NCBI RefSeq assembly: GCF_030068455.1
Contig: NZ_JAQOSQ010000003.1
Coordinates: 124,001-188,000 of the forward strand
DNA from: Roseofilum casamattae BLCC-M143
Lineage (GTDB): Bacteria > Cyanobacteriota > Cyanobacteriia > Cyanobacteriales > Desertifilaceae
DNA length: 64,000 nucleotides
Reading direction: 5' to 3'
Of the stretch, positions 24,813 through 34,665 are shown piece by piece. A program made the position numbers and the translations under genes. How positions within the stretch are numbered: position 1 is the first letter of the stretch; each line of letters opens with the position of its first letter. Under the pieces are notes generated by a model. That model was not told the origin of the DNA and ran no database searches. It saw only the letters and a program-made list of their open reading frames with translations.

Positions 24813-27062
24813 TTACGTTTGCCAAATGAGATAAGCGGCTCTGAGGCCGCAAACGATCGCGATCGCGGCTAAAACAATAGGATGATAGCTCCAGCTCGGA
24901 ATTGGCGATCGCCCTTGGAGATAAGATAGATCGAGCATAGATGTATGAGTGCGGCGAAACCATCCTCCCACCGAAACTGACTGACCGATGGAATCTTTGG
25001 GCGAGACGACATTCACGCCAACATCGCCAAAAATACTGGCCGACGGACAATGGCGCAGAATCATCAATTTATCGCGAGTTTGCAATATTAAGTTCTGGCC
25101 CAAACCATTACGAACTCCTCGGCGTCCCAGCAACTTACCTTGCAATCGTAGAATCGGGCGATCGCTCGGCGTGCCTTGAGGATCGACCGCCAGAGCCTGT
25201 ACGGTTTCCCAACTACTATTGGTCTGAGAGCGACTTTTCGTCGGCTTAACTTCCGGATAATACCCATTCAGGCGAATCATTACGATAATGCTGAATGCCA
25301 TGAACCAACAGGCTTGCATCAGATCGCCATATCGATCTTCCATCAACCAAACCAATTGACCGATATAAAGAAAATAGGCGATCGCGCCAGTAAGAGCGAG
25401 TAATAAACGCAATCCCACTGCCCCTATTGTACTTTGCAGCAAGGCACTGGGTAACAGTGGCAAGCCCCGAGAAATAGCGCGCCAGGTCACGCGAACGAGT
25501 ACGAATAATCTTTTTAAACCGTCTGGAATATTAGCAGGCATTGACGGACGATGAGACCGCATTGAGGGCAAATCCAACTCCGTCTCTATCCGAAAAAAAC
25601 GGGCATAATCGGCTAATCGTTGCAGGCGATCGCCCAACAGTCCGTGACTGCTCCCTAGACTCAACCCATACCGATAAGGATTGTGTAAATCCCATTGGAA
25701 CAGGGTTTCTAAGGGTTCCGAGGCGGGAATATTACCGATAGCAACTCCTTGCTCCCAAGACAGGGGCAACAGTAAATCGAATCGTTCTATTAACTCGGGA
25801 GTTACAGATGTTCGCGCGATGCACTGATGCCACGCTTCTCCTAATTTTAATAAGGCACGGGTCAGAGCATTAGGATTGCCGGTAATGCTGGTTGCGGCGC
25901 GATCGCTATAAAGCAATCGCCATCGAGATAGGAGAAGCAAGGGCCAGCGCAAGAGCCGATCGAAGGTATAGCTCAGATTCGCCAGCAAGAGAGAACTGTG
26001 CCACAACAGGAATTCGAGGGCGGGAACTTCAATGCGATCGCTCAGTTTCTCTCCCCATTTTGCGATCGACCAATAGCAGGTATAAGGCAGTTGCAGGACG
26101 CAGACACTGACTGAAAGTAAAACAAAATCCCAATGAACAATCTGACTCAGTTGAGTGACATACAGCGCGGCCAGTTCCTCATCGTTCAAGCAATCGATCG
26201 TTCCTTGAGAAATAATAATCCGGGCAGTTTGCGGCAAATTGCCATAAGTAAAGATTACCGGAGTAGTTGTCGGCAAAATCCCCAGAGTGGGTTGAGGCAG
26301 TTTGCGCTGGCGACAAAACCGTTGGATCGCAGTAGCAGACTCCGGACGGATGGCTTGCAAATTCTCCAGAGTTAGGGGAGCGAGCTGATAGCTGCGCTTG
26401 AGAAGTGCTGAAAGAATCCAAGGCGATCCGAGCAGAATAATTGAAAATAAGATAAGTAGGGCTAACGTTGGATCGGCGCTCAACCCTCTCCACGGACTTA
26501 CCCATGGCAGAACCAGTAACAGTTGGTGCACCAGCAACCCTGCGACTTTGATAACGATCGCGCTCCAATAAAAAAAAGCGATCGCTACCACAACTTGCGC
26601 TCCCCATAACCAGCGCAGATCCGAGCCAACTTCCCCGGTTTTCGGCAAGCTGTTCCAGCGTTTGGCTCCTGGTGCTTGTCGCCACTGTCGAAACCCCGGC
26701 CCCTTTTCCTCTTCATCCGTTTGCTTGCGAAACTCCGGTGGAATCTCGAATTGAATGGTTTCATCCGAGATAACCGGCGCTGGAATTGGCTCGGAGAGTT
26801 CCTTCAATGTTTGAACCGCCAAATTTTGCAGGTTGGGATTGCTCGATTCCACTAAACCTTGACATAATGCGATCGCCCGCTCGACTTGTCCCAGTTCGCG
26901 ATAGGTCATCGCCAGTCCCATGCGAGCGCGTTCGGTACGAGAACTTTCCGGTTCGCGATCGCAAACGCCTTGCAAATGAGCGATGGCGCGATCGTAATCT
27001 TTCTGTTTTAGTGCGTTTAAACCTGCTGTCAGAGAAGGACGCTTGGGGGGAGATGATGGCAT
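24813..27062 (-). CDS. TPR / M48 peptidase-like membrane protein lacking zinc ligands
   Basis: 749 aa. Residues about 10-90 are TPR-like repeats (GLNALKQKDYDRAIAHLQGV). Hydrophobic segments near 150-190 and 200-222 flank the start of an HtpX/M48-like region. The typical context of the active site is present (DEELAAL before it, HWDF after it) but the HExxH position reads TQLSQ (about 303-307). The third zinc-ligand region, usually REYxAD, reads RLLYSDRAA (about 382-390), and the later GDRLQRL helix of M48 proteins is retained. So the fold looks like M48 but the catalytic and zinc residues are gone, consistent with a pseudopeptidase. The C-terminal about 110 residues (LQGKLLGRRGVRNGLGQ...) form an OB- or SH3-like region plus a last membrane helix. 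Role unknown; a membrane quality-control adaptor is a guess. Confidence 0.75.
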   Translation of the reverse strand: MPSSPPKRPSLTAGLNALKQKDYDRAIAHLQGVCDREPESSRTERARMGLAMTYRELGQVERAIALCQGLVESSNPNLQNLAVQTLKELSEPIPAPVISDETIQFEIPPEFRKQTDEEEKGPGFRQWRQAPGAKRWNSLPKTGEVGSDLRWLWGAQVVVAIAFFYWSAIVIKVAGLLVHQLLLVLPWVSPWRGLSADPTLALLILFSIILLGSPWILSALLKRSYQLAPLTLENLQAIRPESATAIQRFCRQRKLPQPTLGILPTTTPVIFTYGNLPQTARIIISQGTIDCLNDEELAALYVTQLSQIVHWDFVLLSVSVCVLQLPYTCYWSIAKWGEKLSDRIEVPALEFLLWHSSLLLANLSYTFDRLLRWPLLLLSRWRLLYSDRAATSITGNPNALTRALLKLGEAWHQCIARTSVTPELIERFDLLLPLSWEQGVAIGNIPASEPLETLFQWDLHNPYRYGLSLGSSHGLLGDRLQRLADYARFFRIETELDLPSMRSHRPSMPANIPDGLKRLFVLVRVTWRAISRGLPLLPSALLQSTIGAVGLRLLLALTGAIAYFLYIGQLVWLMEDRYGDLMQACWFMAFSIIVMIRLNGYYPEVKPTKSRSQTNSSWETVQALAVDPQGTPSDRPILRLQGKLLGRRGVRNGLGQNLILQTRDKLMILRHCPSASIFGDVGVNVVSPKDSIGQSVSVGGWFRRTHTSMLDLSYLQGRSPIPSWSYHPIVLAAIAIVCGLRAAYLIWQT

Positions 27063-27122
27063 CGGTTTAATGCAGCCTTGAATGTTAAACGACCTACGCT
27101 CCTCCCTGGCACAAACAATTGT

Positions 27123-28004
27123 CTAGCGAGTCGCGTCATAGACTTTCATCATAGCCTGAGTTCCCAACTCCTCTCCACTGCCGTTATCTAAGACACTTAC
27201 TGCTTGGAAATAGCGATTGGCTAATTCGGTTCCCGGTAACTGCTCCGCTTCCATCATCTCTAATACTAAGCGCAGATCTTTTAAAATATGTTTAATCGCA
27301 AATCCAGGAGCAAAGTCCGAAGTCGTAATTTTCGGTCCCAAATTCGATAAAACCCAAGAGCCAGCCGCTCCACCGCTACAGACTTCTACAATTAAGTTCG
27401 GGTCGATCTGTTGCTGTTGCGCCAATTTTATCGCCTCGCACAGTCCGAGCGTATTAGCGGAACAAAGGACTTGGTTGCACAGTTTCACCCCTTGTCCGCT
27501 ACCCACCGGCCCGCAGAGATGAATGGATTTTCCCATAATTTGAAATAAGGGCAAGCATTCTTGGAAATCTGCCTCCCTCGCCCCCACCATAATGGTTAGA
27601 GTGCCTTGTTGCGCGCCAATATCGCCGCCAGAAACCGGAGCATCCACGAACCGCAGTTTTTTTTCCTCGAGAGTTTGGTAAATCGCCCGTGCAGACCTCG
27701 GCCCTATGGTACTCATATCCACTACCAAAGTTCCCGGACGAGCAAAATCAGTCACGCCGCCAGGAGCACAGAGGACTTCTTCCACATCCGGCACATCGCC
27801 AACACAAGAAAAAACGACATCGGCCGTGGCTACGGCTTCTGCAATTGAAGATACTATTTCTACGCCACCGGCGATCGCCACTTCCACCCCCGGACGGTCT
27901 GGAGTACGATTCCATCCCTTCACCGAATATCCAGCACGAGCCAGATTGGCGCTCATCGGCCCTCCCATAACGCCTAATCCCAGAAATGCGAGTTGTTGAT
28001 TCAT
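27123..28004 (-). CDS. NAD(P)-dependent 3-hydroxyisobutyrate dehydrogenase-family oxidoreductase
   Basis: 293 aa from the ATG at 28004; the frame extends to 28217 but the added residues are low-quality Arg/Ser-rich sequence. Seen: FLGLGVMGGPMSANL (GxGxMG dinucleotide loop), NRTPDRP suggesting NADP preference, VDAPVSGGDIGAQQGTL (substrate-binding signature), the catalytic Lys region GQGVKLCNQ, and KHILKDLRL in the C-terminal helical domain. Members reduce or oxidise beta-hydroxyacids such as glyoxylate/succinic semialdehyde or tartronate semialdehyde; the substrate cannot be chosen from sequence. It follows a Gfo/Idh/MocA gene by 53 nt on the same strand, so the two may form an operon. Confidence 0.92.
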   Translation of the reverse strand: MNQQLAFLGLGVMGGPMSANLARAGYSVKGWNRTPDRPGVEVAIAGGVEIVSSIAEAVATADVVFSCVGDVPDVEEVLCAPGGVTDFARPGTLVVDMSTIGPRSARAIYQTLEEKKLRFVDAPVSGGDIGAQQGTLTIMVGAREADFQECLPLFQIMGKSIHLCGPVGSGQGVKLCNQVLCSANTLGLCEAIKLAQQQQIDPNLIVEVCSGGAAGSWVLSNLGPKITTSDFAPGFAIKHILKDLRLVLEMMEAEQLPGTELANRYFQAVSVLDNGSGEELGTQAMMKVYDATR

Positions 28005-28057
28005 AACTGTTGATTGATAACGCGATTGATACGCGTTTGTACTCGATTGCAGCTTAG

Positions 28058-29125
28058 TTAAACGGTGAGTACTGGGGAATGGAGAACCCCAGAATGAGGA
28101 TCTAGCTCGCGATCGGATTGGCCCTCGAGAGCCATCTGTTCGATCGAACTCGCCAGTCGCAACGCTCTGAGAGCTTGTTCTCCTCCCACCGAAGGTTGAT
28201 CGCCACCGCGAACGCAAGTAACAAAATGCTCCAGTTCGGCATGTAGGGGTTCGATATTGCTGGTATAGACTTTTTCAATTAATCCATCTTGGCGATAGAG
28301 GACTTGACCGTATTCCGTGCGGTAGTTTGCCGTCGTTTGCCGATGAATGGAGATTTCATTATTGAGGAAATCCGCTTCCGTTAAGGAATTTTTGCAATGA
28401 GCGGCAATGCGCCGGATTTTGCAGTGGGTTACTTTGCTCGCGGTTAGCGTAGCAACAATGCCATTCTTAAATCCCAAGGTAGCGGTGACGTAGTCTAAAT
28501 AACCGGAGTCAGAGGCGCGGTTGCCACTGGCTGTTAAGTTCGTCACTGGAGCAGCAGCAAGCTCCAGGAGCAGGTCGATGTCATGAATCATTAAGTCCAA
28601 CACCACCGAAACATCGTTGGCTCGGTTCGAGTACGGACTCATGCGATGGGCTTCGATCGCCAGAATTTCTTCGGTTTTCAGGACGTTGCTCAGTTCCTGA
28701 AAGGCGGGATTAAACCGTTCGATATGGCCCACTTGCAAGATTCGGTTGCATTGGGCCGCTAGGTTCACTAGGTTTTCGGCTTCTTCAATACTGGCAGCGA
28801 TCGGTTTTTCGATCAGCACGTGAACTCCCGCTTCCAAACAGGCGGTTCCCACTTCGTGATGGAGACGAGTCGGAACGGCGATGCAAACGGCATCAACATG
28901 GGGGAGGAGGTCGTGGTAGTTTTCAAAGAAGCGAACTTGATACTTTCCGGCTGTATCTAATCCTCGCTCGACATCAACATCAGATACACCGATTAAGTGT
29001 ACGTCTCTGAGCAGGCTGAGAACTCTGGTATGATGCTGGCCCATATGACCGACACCAATGACTCCGAGTCGAATCGGATTGGGAGAATTGCGCGCTCCAT
29101 TGGCATTGGAATTTCCCGATGACAT
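28058..29125 (-). CDS. Gfo/Idh/MocA-family oxidoreductase
   Basis: 355 aa from the ATG at 29125, with GGAG 11 nt upstream; a TTG at 29164 is in frame but less likely. N-terminal Rossmann domain (RLGVIGVGHMGQHHTRVL), then the family motif HVLIEKPIA with the conserved Lys/Pro, and DLMIHDIDLLLEL with the His/Asp pair used in catalysis. The C-terminal half is the alpha/beta substrate domain. These enzymes act on sugars or related compounds with NAD(P); the substrate is not evident. Similar proteins in cyanobacteria are often annotated as inositol or UDP-sugar dehydrogenase-like. It probably forms an operon with the downstream 3-hydroxyisobutyrate dehydrogenase-like gene. Confidence 0.92.
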   Translation of the reverse strand: MSSGNSNANGARNSPNPIRLGVIGVGHMGQHHTRVLSLLRDVHLIGVSDVDVERGLDTAGKYQVRFFENYHDLLPHVDAVCIAVPTRLHHEVGTACLEAGVHVLIEKPIAASIEEAENLVNLAAQCNRILQVGHIERFNPAFQELSNVLKTEEILAIEAHRMSPYSNRANDVSVVLDLMIHDIDLLLELAAAPVTNLTASGNRASDSGYLDYVTATLGFKNGIVATLTASKVTHCKIRRIAAHCKNSLTEADFLNNEISIHRQTTANYRTEYGQVLYRQDGLIEKVYTSNIEPLHAELEHFVTCVRGGDQPSVGGEQALRALRLASSIEQMALEGQSDRELDPHSGVLHSPVLTV

Positions 29126-29318
29126 GATATCTGGCACTCCTGTCTTTTGCTCCACCACCGCCAAGGTTTTTTGTGGGTGTATGTCTGACTCGATCGAGCC
29201 ATCAAGATAGTAACATAGCTGCTCGATTCTGCTCTAGGAGTTGAGACCTGATTTTCTTCTCAACTCCTCTTGGCGCGATCGCTCTCACCAGAACTCAAAG
29301 GATTCTCGCCAGAATGGT

Positions 29319-29621
29319 TTAGGTAATGTAAGATCGAATGTCGTAGTCGAGATCGCTTAGAAAGCACAAACACCGGAACCGCAAGCTCATCAACTCTTCA
29401 TAGAGAGGATTCAGTTTGCACAGGGGTGGAATGCAAATCAGGGTACGGCCGAAACATTTAATTTCTCGGGCAAATGGACATTGAGCCGGTATTAAATTGA
29501 GGACTGCACGGGCGAATTGAGGTCGGTGAATCTCCAGGCCATTCAGCCATTGACGTGCTGGGTGCAGTAGATCGAATTTGGGTGAGAATTTGAACGGATT
29601 TGGACTCATCTTAACTCGCAT
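29319..29621 (-). CDS. Mo-dependent nitrogenase C-terminal-domain protein (orphan)
   Basis: 100 aa from the ATG at 29621 (AAGGA 4 nt upstream); an internal ATG at 29609 is also possible. The whole protein matches my memory of the Mo-nitro_C domain: DLLHPARQWLNGLEIH, IPAQCPFAREIKCFGRTL, IPPLCKLNPLYEELMSLRFR. The name comes from its occurrence with nitrogenase genes, but free-standing copies are common in cyanobacteria that do not fix nitrogen, and no nif gene is in this window. Conserved Cys residues are at about 48, 56, 63 and 68 and could bind metal or form disulfides. No function is established. Confidence 0.85.
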   Translation of the reverse strand: MRVKMSPNPFKFSPKFDLLHPARQWLNGLEIHRPQFARAVLNLIPAQCPFAREIKCFGRTLICIPPLCKLNPLYEELMSLRFRCLCFLSDLDYDIRSYIT

Positions 29622-29785
29622 AAAATCCTTACTCCTCGTAGCGAAATGGATCGATTGCTATCGATCGGGGGAAAAGACAAACAGAATGACAAAACATACT
29701 GAGTGTCTCGTTAATTACTGTGAGATTTCAGAGCGCTCTTGACCTTAATGATTGATGCAACCTGGAAAAGGTTCCCTCCGGATCG

Positions 29786-30076
29786 ATGAGGAAAATCTTT
29801 ATCATACCGAGGCATCTGGCGATTGCGATCGCCGGCATTACCTCAGTATCGTACAACAGTTCTTCAGAATTCGCGGGTGTATGGGGTGGTCTATTTTTGT
29901 ACTCCTTTGCACGCTCTTTTCCTAGGGTGACTCCCAGAGCGGCAGTTGCGAAGGGTAATGTTACAATTTTTGAAGATTCTCAACAGTTCCCTAACTTTTG
30001 CAATATCTCTTCGTCAGCTCTTCAGAATGGATTCAGAAGTATAGTTGATGCAAATACCAGTGAGATATGGTTGTAG
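29786..30076 (+). CDS. Possible small exported protein, doubtful
   Basis: 96 codons starting ATG AGG AAA ATC, with a mildly hydrophobic N-terminus (IFIIPRHLAIAIAGITSVSY). No family is recognised and no strong ribosome-binding site is visible. Its stop codon falls inside the 30-bp palindrome at 30072-30101. It may be a non-coding frame or a decayed gene. Confidence 0.25.
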   Translation: MRKIFIIPRHLAIAIAGITSVSYNSSSEFAGVWGGLFLYSFARSFPRVTPRAAVAKGNVTIFEDSQQFPNFCNISSSALQNGFRSIVDANTSEIWL

Positions 30077-30101
30077 GGGCGAACGGCCGTTCGCCCCTAC
30101 A
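30072..30101. repeat. 30-bp perfect palindrome
   Basis: TGTAGGGGCGAACGG followed by its exact reverse complement. Palindromes of this GTAGGGGCGAAC type are dispersed in many cyanobacterial genomes (family knowledge). Here it sits between an uncertain ORF and the 3' end of acs, so it may also act as a bidirectional transcript end. Confidence 0.9.
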
Positions 30102-30140
30102 GTCGCCTATGTTGTAGATGAATAGTAAAGCTGACGCTAA

Positions 30141-32111
30141 CTAAGCGTCGTTCCGGAGTTTGTCGAGGACGGTGCGGTCTTCTAAGGTGGATGTGTCGCC
30201 AGCAATTTCCTGACCTCCGGCAAGCGATCGCAATAACCGGCGCATAATCTTACCGGATCGCGTTTTCGGCAGGGCATCGGTAAAGCGAATTTCTCCCGGC
30301 CGGGCGATCGCGCCAATCTCCCCTACCACATGCTGCTTTAACTCGGCTTTCAACTCTTCCGAAGCAGTATGAGTACCTTCAAGGGTGACAAAGGCGACGA
30401 TTTCTTCTCCTTTAATCTCATCTGGCTTACTCACGACAGCCGCCTCGGCGACGGAAGCATGGGAGACCAACGCCGACTCCACCTCCATGGTTCCCAAACG
30501 GTGTCCGGAAACATTGACCACATCATCAACCCGGCCCATGACCCAAAAATAGCCGTCCTCATCTTTGCGCGCCCCATCCCCGGCAAAATACAAATACTTG
30601 CCATCTTTCGGGGCAATATGCTCCCAATAGGTGCGGCGGAAGCGGTCTGGATCGCCATAAACCGTGCGCATCATGCTCGGCCAGGGATGGCGAACAACTA
30701 AATATCCGCCTTCGTTGTCGGCAACTGAATTGCCGTCCATGTCTACCACGTCAGCTAGAATGCCGGGGAATGGCAGGGTAGCCGAACCGGGTTTAGTAGG
30801 AATGGCACCGGGAAGAGGGGTCAGCATAAATCCGCCGGTTTCTGTTTGCCACCAGGTATCGACAATAGGGCATTGTTCGTTACCAATAATCCGGTGATAC
30901 CACATCCAGGCTTCCGGGTTAATGGGTTCGCCGACGGTGCCGAGAATGCGCAGGGAGGAAAGGTCGCGAGCATTGGGGTGCTGTTCGCCCAATTTAATAA
31001 AGGCGCGAATGGCAGTCGGAGCAGTATAGAAAATGGTGACGCCATATTTTTCTACCACATCCCACAAACAACCGGGATTGGAAGCGCGGGGGGCCCCTTC
31101 ATACATGACGGTGGTGGCTCCATTGGAGAGGGGGCCGTAGACGATATAGCTATGACCGGTAATCCAACCGACATCAGCGGTACACCAGTAAACGTCGGTC
31201 TCTTGCAGGTCAAAGGCCCATTTTAGGGTCATGTGGGTGTAGAGGTTATAGCCTGCGGTGCTATGGACGACTCCTTTGGGTTTGCCGGTGGTGCCAGAGG
31301 TGTAGAGGATGAAGAGCATGTCTTCGCTGTCCATGGGTTCGGCCGGACAATTGGCGGAAGCCTCAGCTTGCAGGTCGTGCCACCAACAATCTCGTCCGGG
31401 TTCCATGTGAACGTCCTGCTTCGTGCGCTGCACGACAAGGACATTATCAACGGAGGGAACCGCATTATCGGCGAGGGCTTTGTCTACTTGCGGTTTGAGG
31501 GGAACGATCGCATCTTTGCGCCATCCCCCGTCGGCAGTAATCACCAGTTTGGCTTCGGCATCAACTAAGCGGTCTTTCAAGGCTTCGGCGCTGAATCCAC
31601 CAAAAATGACGGTGTGGGGAGCGCCAATACGAGCGCAGGCTAATAGAGCGATCGCGGCTTCTGGAATCATGGGCATGTAGATGCCGACGCGATCGCCTTT
31701 TTGTACGCCCAGTTGCTTTAAGACATTGGCCATCTGGCACACTTCTCGATGCAGTTGGCTGTAGGTGAGGGTGCGCGAGTCTCCTGGTTCTCCTTCCCAA
31801 ATCAGGGCGGCTTTATTTTTGCGCCAAGTGGTGAGATGGCGATCGAGACAATTGTAAGAAATGTTAATTTTTCCACCGACAAACCATTTCGCGAAAGGAG
31901 GTTGCCAGTCCAGGATTTGGTTCCATTTTTCAAACCAATCGAGTTCTTTTTCCGCCAGCTCTGCCCAGAATCCTTCCGGGTCAGCTTTGGCTTTTTCGTA
32001 GAGTTGGCGATACTCGTCTAGGCTTTTGATCTGAGCATTTTGGGCAAATTCAGATGAGGGGGGAAATTGGCGTTTTTCCTTAAGGATGGATTCAATAGTA
32101 GGTTGCGACAT
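30141..32111 (-). CDS. acs: Acetyl-CoA synthetase
   Basis: 656 aa, standard length for AMP-forming acetate-CoA ligase. It activates acetate to acetyl-AMP and then acetyl-CoA. Seen: the N-terminal ACAS domain ([20 protein letters not shown]), the ATP-binding motif [25 protein letters not shown] (acetate pocket and Trp), [32 protein letters not shown] and the C-terminal [11 protein letters not shown] whose Lys is the regulatory acetylation site. Monocistronic by spacing, ending 40 nt before the 30-bp palindrome. Confidence 0.98.
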   Translation of the reverse strand: MSQPTIESILKEKRQFPPSSEFAQNAQIKSLDEYRQLYEKAKADPEGFWAELAEKELDWFEKWNQILDWQPPFAKWFVGGKINISYNCLDRHLTTWRKNKAALIWEGEPGDSRTLTYSQLHREVCQMANVLKQLGVQKGDRVGIYMPMIPEAAIALLACARIGAPHTVIFGGFSAEALKDRLVDAEAKLVITADGGWRKDAIVPLKPQVDKALADNAVPSVDNVLVVQRTKQDVHMEPGRDCWWHDLQAEASANCPAEPMDSEDMLFILYTSGTTGKPKGVVHSTAGYNLYTHMTLKWAFDLQETDVYWCTADVGWITGHSYIVYGPLSNGATTVMYEGAPRASNPGCLWDVVEKYGVTIFYTAPTAIRAFIKLGEQHPNARDLSSLRILGTVGEPINPEAWMWYHRIIGNEQCPIVDTWWQTETGGFMLTPLPGAIPTKPGSATLPFPGILADVVDMDGNSVADNEGGYLVVRHPWPSMMRTVYGDPDRFRRTYWEHIAPKDGKYLYFAGDGARKDEDGYFWVMGRVDDVVNVSGHRLGTMEVESALVSHASVAEAAVVSKPDEIKGEEIVAFVTLEGTHTASEELKAELKQHVVGEIGAIARPGEIRFTDALPKTRSGKIMRRLLRSLAGGQEIAGDTSTLEDRTVLDKLRNDA

Positions 32112-32205
32112 ATCACAATCGAGGGTATCTCAATGAAAAGGGTCTAACCCATTGTTAATCTAGAGTTACCCGAATGTGTTTTTAGTTTCATTAAGTTATG
32201 GGGAT

Positions 32206-32862
32206 TTAATAGACTCGACCTCGATACACCCGTTTCTGACGAGATTTATCGGGAGGATTGGTGGGAGTTGCAATTGGGCGCAGTTGAGGTTGGGGATCGG
32301 GAGCGATCGCCGATTCCACTGGATTTGGCGTAGTGGATGATACAAATTGAGTTAAGGAAGGCGATGTCTCTAAGTCTTGTTTTAAGGCGAGCAAACAGGA
32401 GACTAAGGCATCATTATCAATGGCTAGTCCTCCTAAAGCGGAGACGACTTTTTTAATGCCAGCAATCCCTTTAAGAGCCAAATTATCAGCTTGGAATGCA
32501 GGTAAAATATCAACGGCTCCATAGGCGATCGCCATTTGTCGTTCTTCGTGAGAAATATCGGTTTGCGCGCTCTCTAGAAGCATCACTGCCGCACTGGGGA
32601 AGGTTTCAGTACACCACCGACAAAATTTTTCTGGCTGGACTCCCGATATTTGTCGGTCAATAAGAATCAGCACGGGGGTCGTTGCTGCTTTCTGTGTTAT
32701 TTCTAGCAAAAGTGATGCTAAATTAGTTTCTGATGCAACAGATAGTGTTGCTAAATTTTGAGATGTGAGAATTCTTTGCCATACCGAGTTTTGGAATTCA
32801 TCGGGCTGACATAATAGAACAGTCGCTCTTGGATCGATCGTGGGCATAACAGACAACTGCAT
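32206..32862 (-). CDS. Degenerate receiver-like protein with disordered tail
   Basis: 218 aa. Residues about 12-125 have the order of a receiver domain: a strand ATVLLCQPDEF, a strand PVLILIDRQISG, then AVMLLESAQTD and a helix. The acidic pair of the first loop is reduced to a single Asp (QPDE), and the position of the phosphoacceptor holds Asp in LIDRQ, so phosphorylation is uncertain. The C-terminal part (about 165-218) is Pro/Thr-rich and ends in RVYRGRVY, a short basic-aromatic tail. Start ATG at 32862 (alternative 32847). Function unknown; a phosphorylation-independent signalling adaptor is possible. Confidence 0.7.
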   Translation of the reverse strand: MQLSVMPTIDPRATVLLCQPDEFQNSVWQRILTSQNLATLSVASETNLASLLLEITQKAATTPVLILIDRQISGVQPEKFCRWCTETFPSAAVMLLESAQTDISHEERQMAIAYGAVDILPAFQADNLALKGIAGIKKVVSALGGLAIDNDALVSCLLALKQDLETSPSLTQFVSSTTPNPVESAIAPDPQPQLRPIATPTNPPDKSRQKRVYRGRVY

Positions 32863-33010
32863 GAGAGTAATATTGATGTTTGTTGTAATATAAGTTAAGT
32901 TTATAACTTAATTCTGCGATAAACCTTAACCTTGTACTAACAAAACTGGGATGAAAATTCTGTATCATTTAATTCATTTAATTGGCGAAAATTTCCCCCC
33001 ATTTCCCACC

Positions 33011-33036
33011 TGGAACTCTAGTCTGGAACTCTAGTC
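33011..33036 (+). repeat. 13-bp tandem duplication upstream of amt
   Basis: TGGAACTCTAGTC occurs twice in direct succession, followed by TAGA. It lies about 105 nt before the amt start, in the leader or promoter region. Confidence 0.85.
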
Positions 33037-33141
33037 TAGATGTCCTTTGAAGGCTGGATTTCTGCTGACGCTTATTTGTACACCCCAAGTAAAGCAAAAA
33101 ATTACACTTCATCAATACCGTAAAATCAGTGTATTTTGGAT

Positions 33142-34638
33142 ATGAAACAACAGCATCCCTCCATCCAGTTTAGAGCATCAAAGCAAAAATGTCATAACCA
33201 ACGGGTGACAAAGAGATACCGATTGGCAATCTCCATAGGTTTGGGAGTTATCCTTGCTCTTCTGCCTTGGGGAGTCGGAGCGATCGCAGAGACTGGCTCT
33301 TTCCCTGCTGACCTAGATTCTACCATTCCACAAAATATTCAAGTAGTCTTGAATACAATATGGGTGATTTTCGCTAGTACTCTGGTTTTTTTTATGAATG
33401 CCGGTTTTGCGATGCTGGAAACTGGCTTTTGTCGTCACAAAAGTGCGGTAAATATCCTGGCGAAAAACCTAATTGTCTTTGCTTTGTCCTCCCTTGCCTT
33501 TTGGATCGCTGGTTTTGCCTTTATGTTTGGTGATGGCAACTCCTTTATCGGACTACACGGTTTCTTCCTCAGCGGTCCGGATAATAGCCCCTCTATTGGT
33601 GACGCCTATGATGGGATCTATCGATCGCTAGACTGGGCCGCTATTCCTCTGAAGGTGAAATTTTTCTTCCAGCTCGTCTTTGCAGGGACGGCTGCAACCA
33701 TTGTTTCTGGAGCTGTAGCCGAACGCATCAAGTTCGTGGCGTTTACGCTCTTTAGTCTGGGTTTAGTTGGCTTGGCTTATGGCACGATCGGTCACTGGAT
33801 TTGGGGAAATGGATGGTTAGCTCAATTGGGCTTTTGGGACTTCGCTGGATCGACAGTCGTGCATTCAGTTGGAGGTTGGGCCGCATTTATTGGAGCGTTA
33901 CTCTTGGGACCTCGGAGAGATAAGTATCCGAAAGGTCAAATTGCTGCAATTCCCGGTCATAACTTAGCAATTTCGACCCTAGGCTGTCTGATTTTATGGT
34001 TGGGATGGTTTGGGTTTAACCCCGGTTCGACTCTATCGGCCGATCCAGAAGCGATCGCTCATATTATGGTCACAACTAATATGGCTGCTAGTGCCAGCGG
34101 ACTCTCTGCTACTCTCGTCTCTTGGATTTATTTTGGCAAGCCGGATCTAACCATGATTATTAACGGGGTATTGGCAGGATTAGTGGCAGTTACGGCTTCT
34201 TGTGCTTATGTCAATATAAGTAGTGCTATGCTTATCGGAATAATTTCCGGGATTTTGGTGGTCTTTTCCGTGGTGTATTTGGAACAATGGCAAATTGACG
34301 ATCCGGTGGGGGCTATTTCCGTACATTTGGTTTGCGGTATTTGGGGAACGCTAGCAGTTGGCTTATTCAGCGTCGGCCCGGAGATTTATACTTGGTATGG
34401 CGAAGCCGGAGGTCCCTTAGTCGGGCTGTTATTTGGCGGCGGTTATTCTCAATTGCTCAATCAGCTCTTGGGAGTACTAGCGGTTGGGTTTACTATGATT
34501 GGCTTTAGTTTGCTCTTATGGCTGGCGCTGAATTTTACGGTGGGTATACGAGTTAGTGCTGATGAGGAGTTAGCAGGATTAGATTTAAGCGAACATAGCA
34601 TGGAAGCCTACAGCGGGTTTTATAAAGAGCAAGATTAG
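33142..34638 (+). CDS. amt: Ammonium transporter
   Basis: 498 aa from the ATG at 33142 (a TTG two codons earlier is unnecessary). The N-terminal about 50 residues contain a basic segment and a hydrophobic run ending GAIAETG, resembling a cleavable signal as in many Amt proteins. The channel follows with about 11 membrane helices. Seen: [50 protein letters not shown] carrying the first pore His, GWFGFNPGS, and [16 protein letters not shown] with the second pore His. It conducts ammonium into the cell. No glnB/glnK gene is adjacent. I see no exact GTA-N8-TAC NtcA site in the 279-bp upstream gap. Confidence 0.97.
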   Translation: MKQQHPSIQFRASKQKCHNQRVTKRYRLAISIGLGVILALLPWGVGAIAETGSFPADLDSTIPQNIQVVLNTIWVIFASTLVFFMNAGFAMLETGFCRHKSAVNILAKNLIVFALSSLAFWIAGFAFMFGDGNSFIGLHGFFLSGPDNSPSIGDAYDGIYRSLDWAAIPLKVKFFFQLVFAGTAATIVSGAVAERIKFVAFTLFSLGLVGLAYGTIGHWIWGNGWLAQLGFWDFAGSTVVHSVGGWAAFIGALLLGPRRDKYPKGQIAAIPGHNLAISTLGCLILWLGWFGFNPGSTLSADPEAIAHIMVTTNMAASASGLSATLVSWIYFGKPDLTMIINGVLAGLVAVTASCAYVNISSAMLIGIISGILVVFSVVYLEQWQIDDPVGAISVHLVCGIWGTLAVGLFSVGPEIYTWYGEAGGPLVGLLFGGGYSQLLNQLLGVLAVGFTMIGFSLLLWLALNFTVGIRVSADEELAGLDLSEHSMEAYSGFYKEQD

Positions 34639-34665
34639 CACGATCTTGTCAGAAAAAGACTGCCA

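Noticed and set aside
32885-32898. GTA-N8-TAA near-match to an NtcA site upstream of amt
   Set aside because: Third triplet is TAA not TAC, and no TAN3T lies 22-23 nt downstream in the direction of amt. A similar GTA-N8-TTC at 32962 is equally weak.
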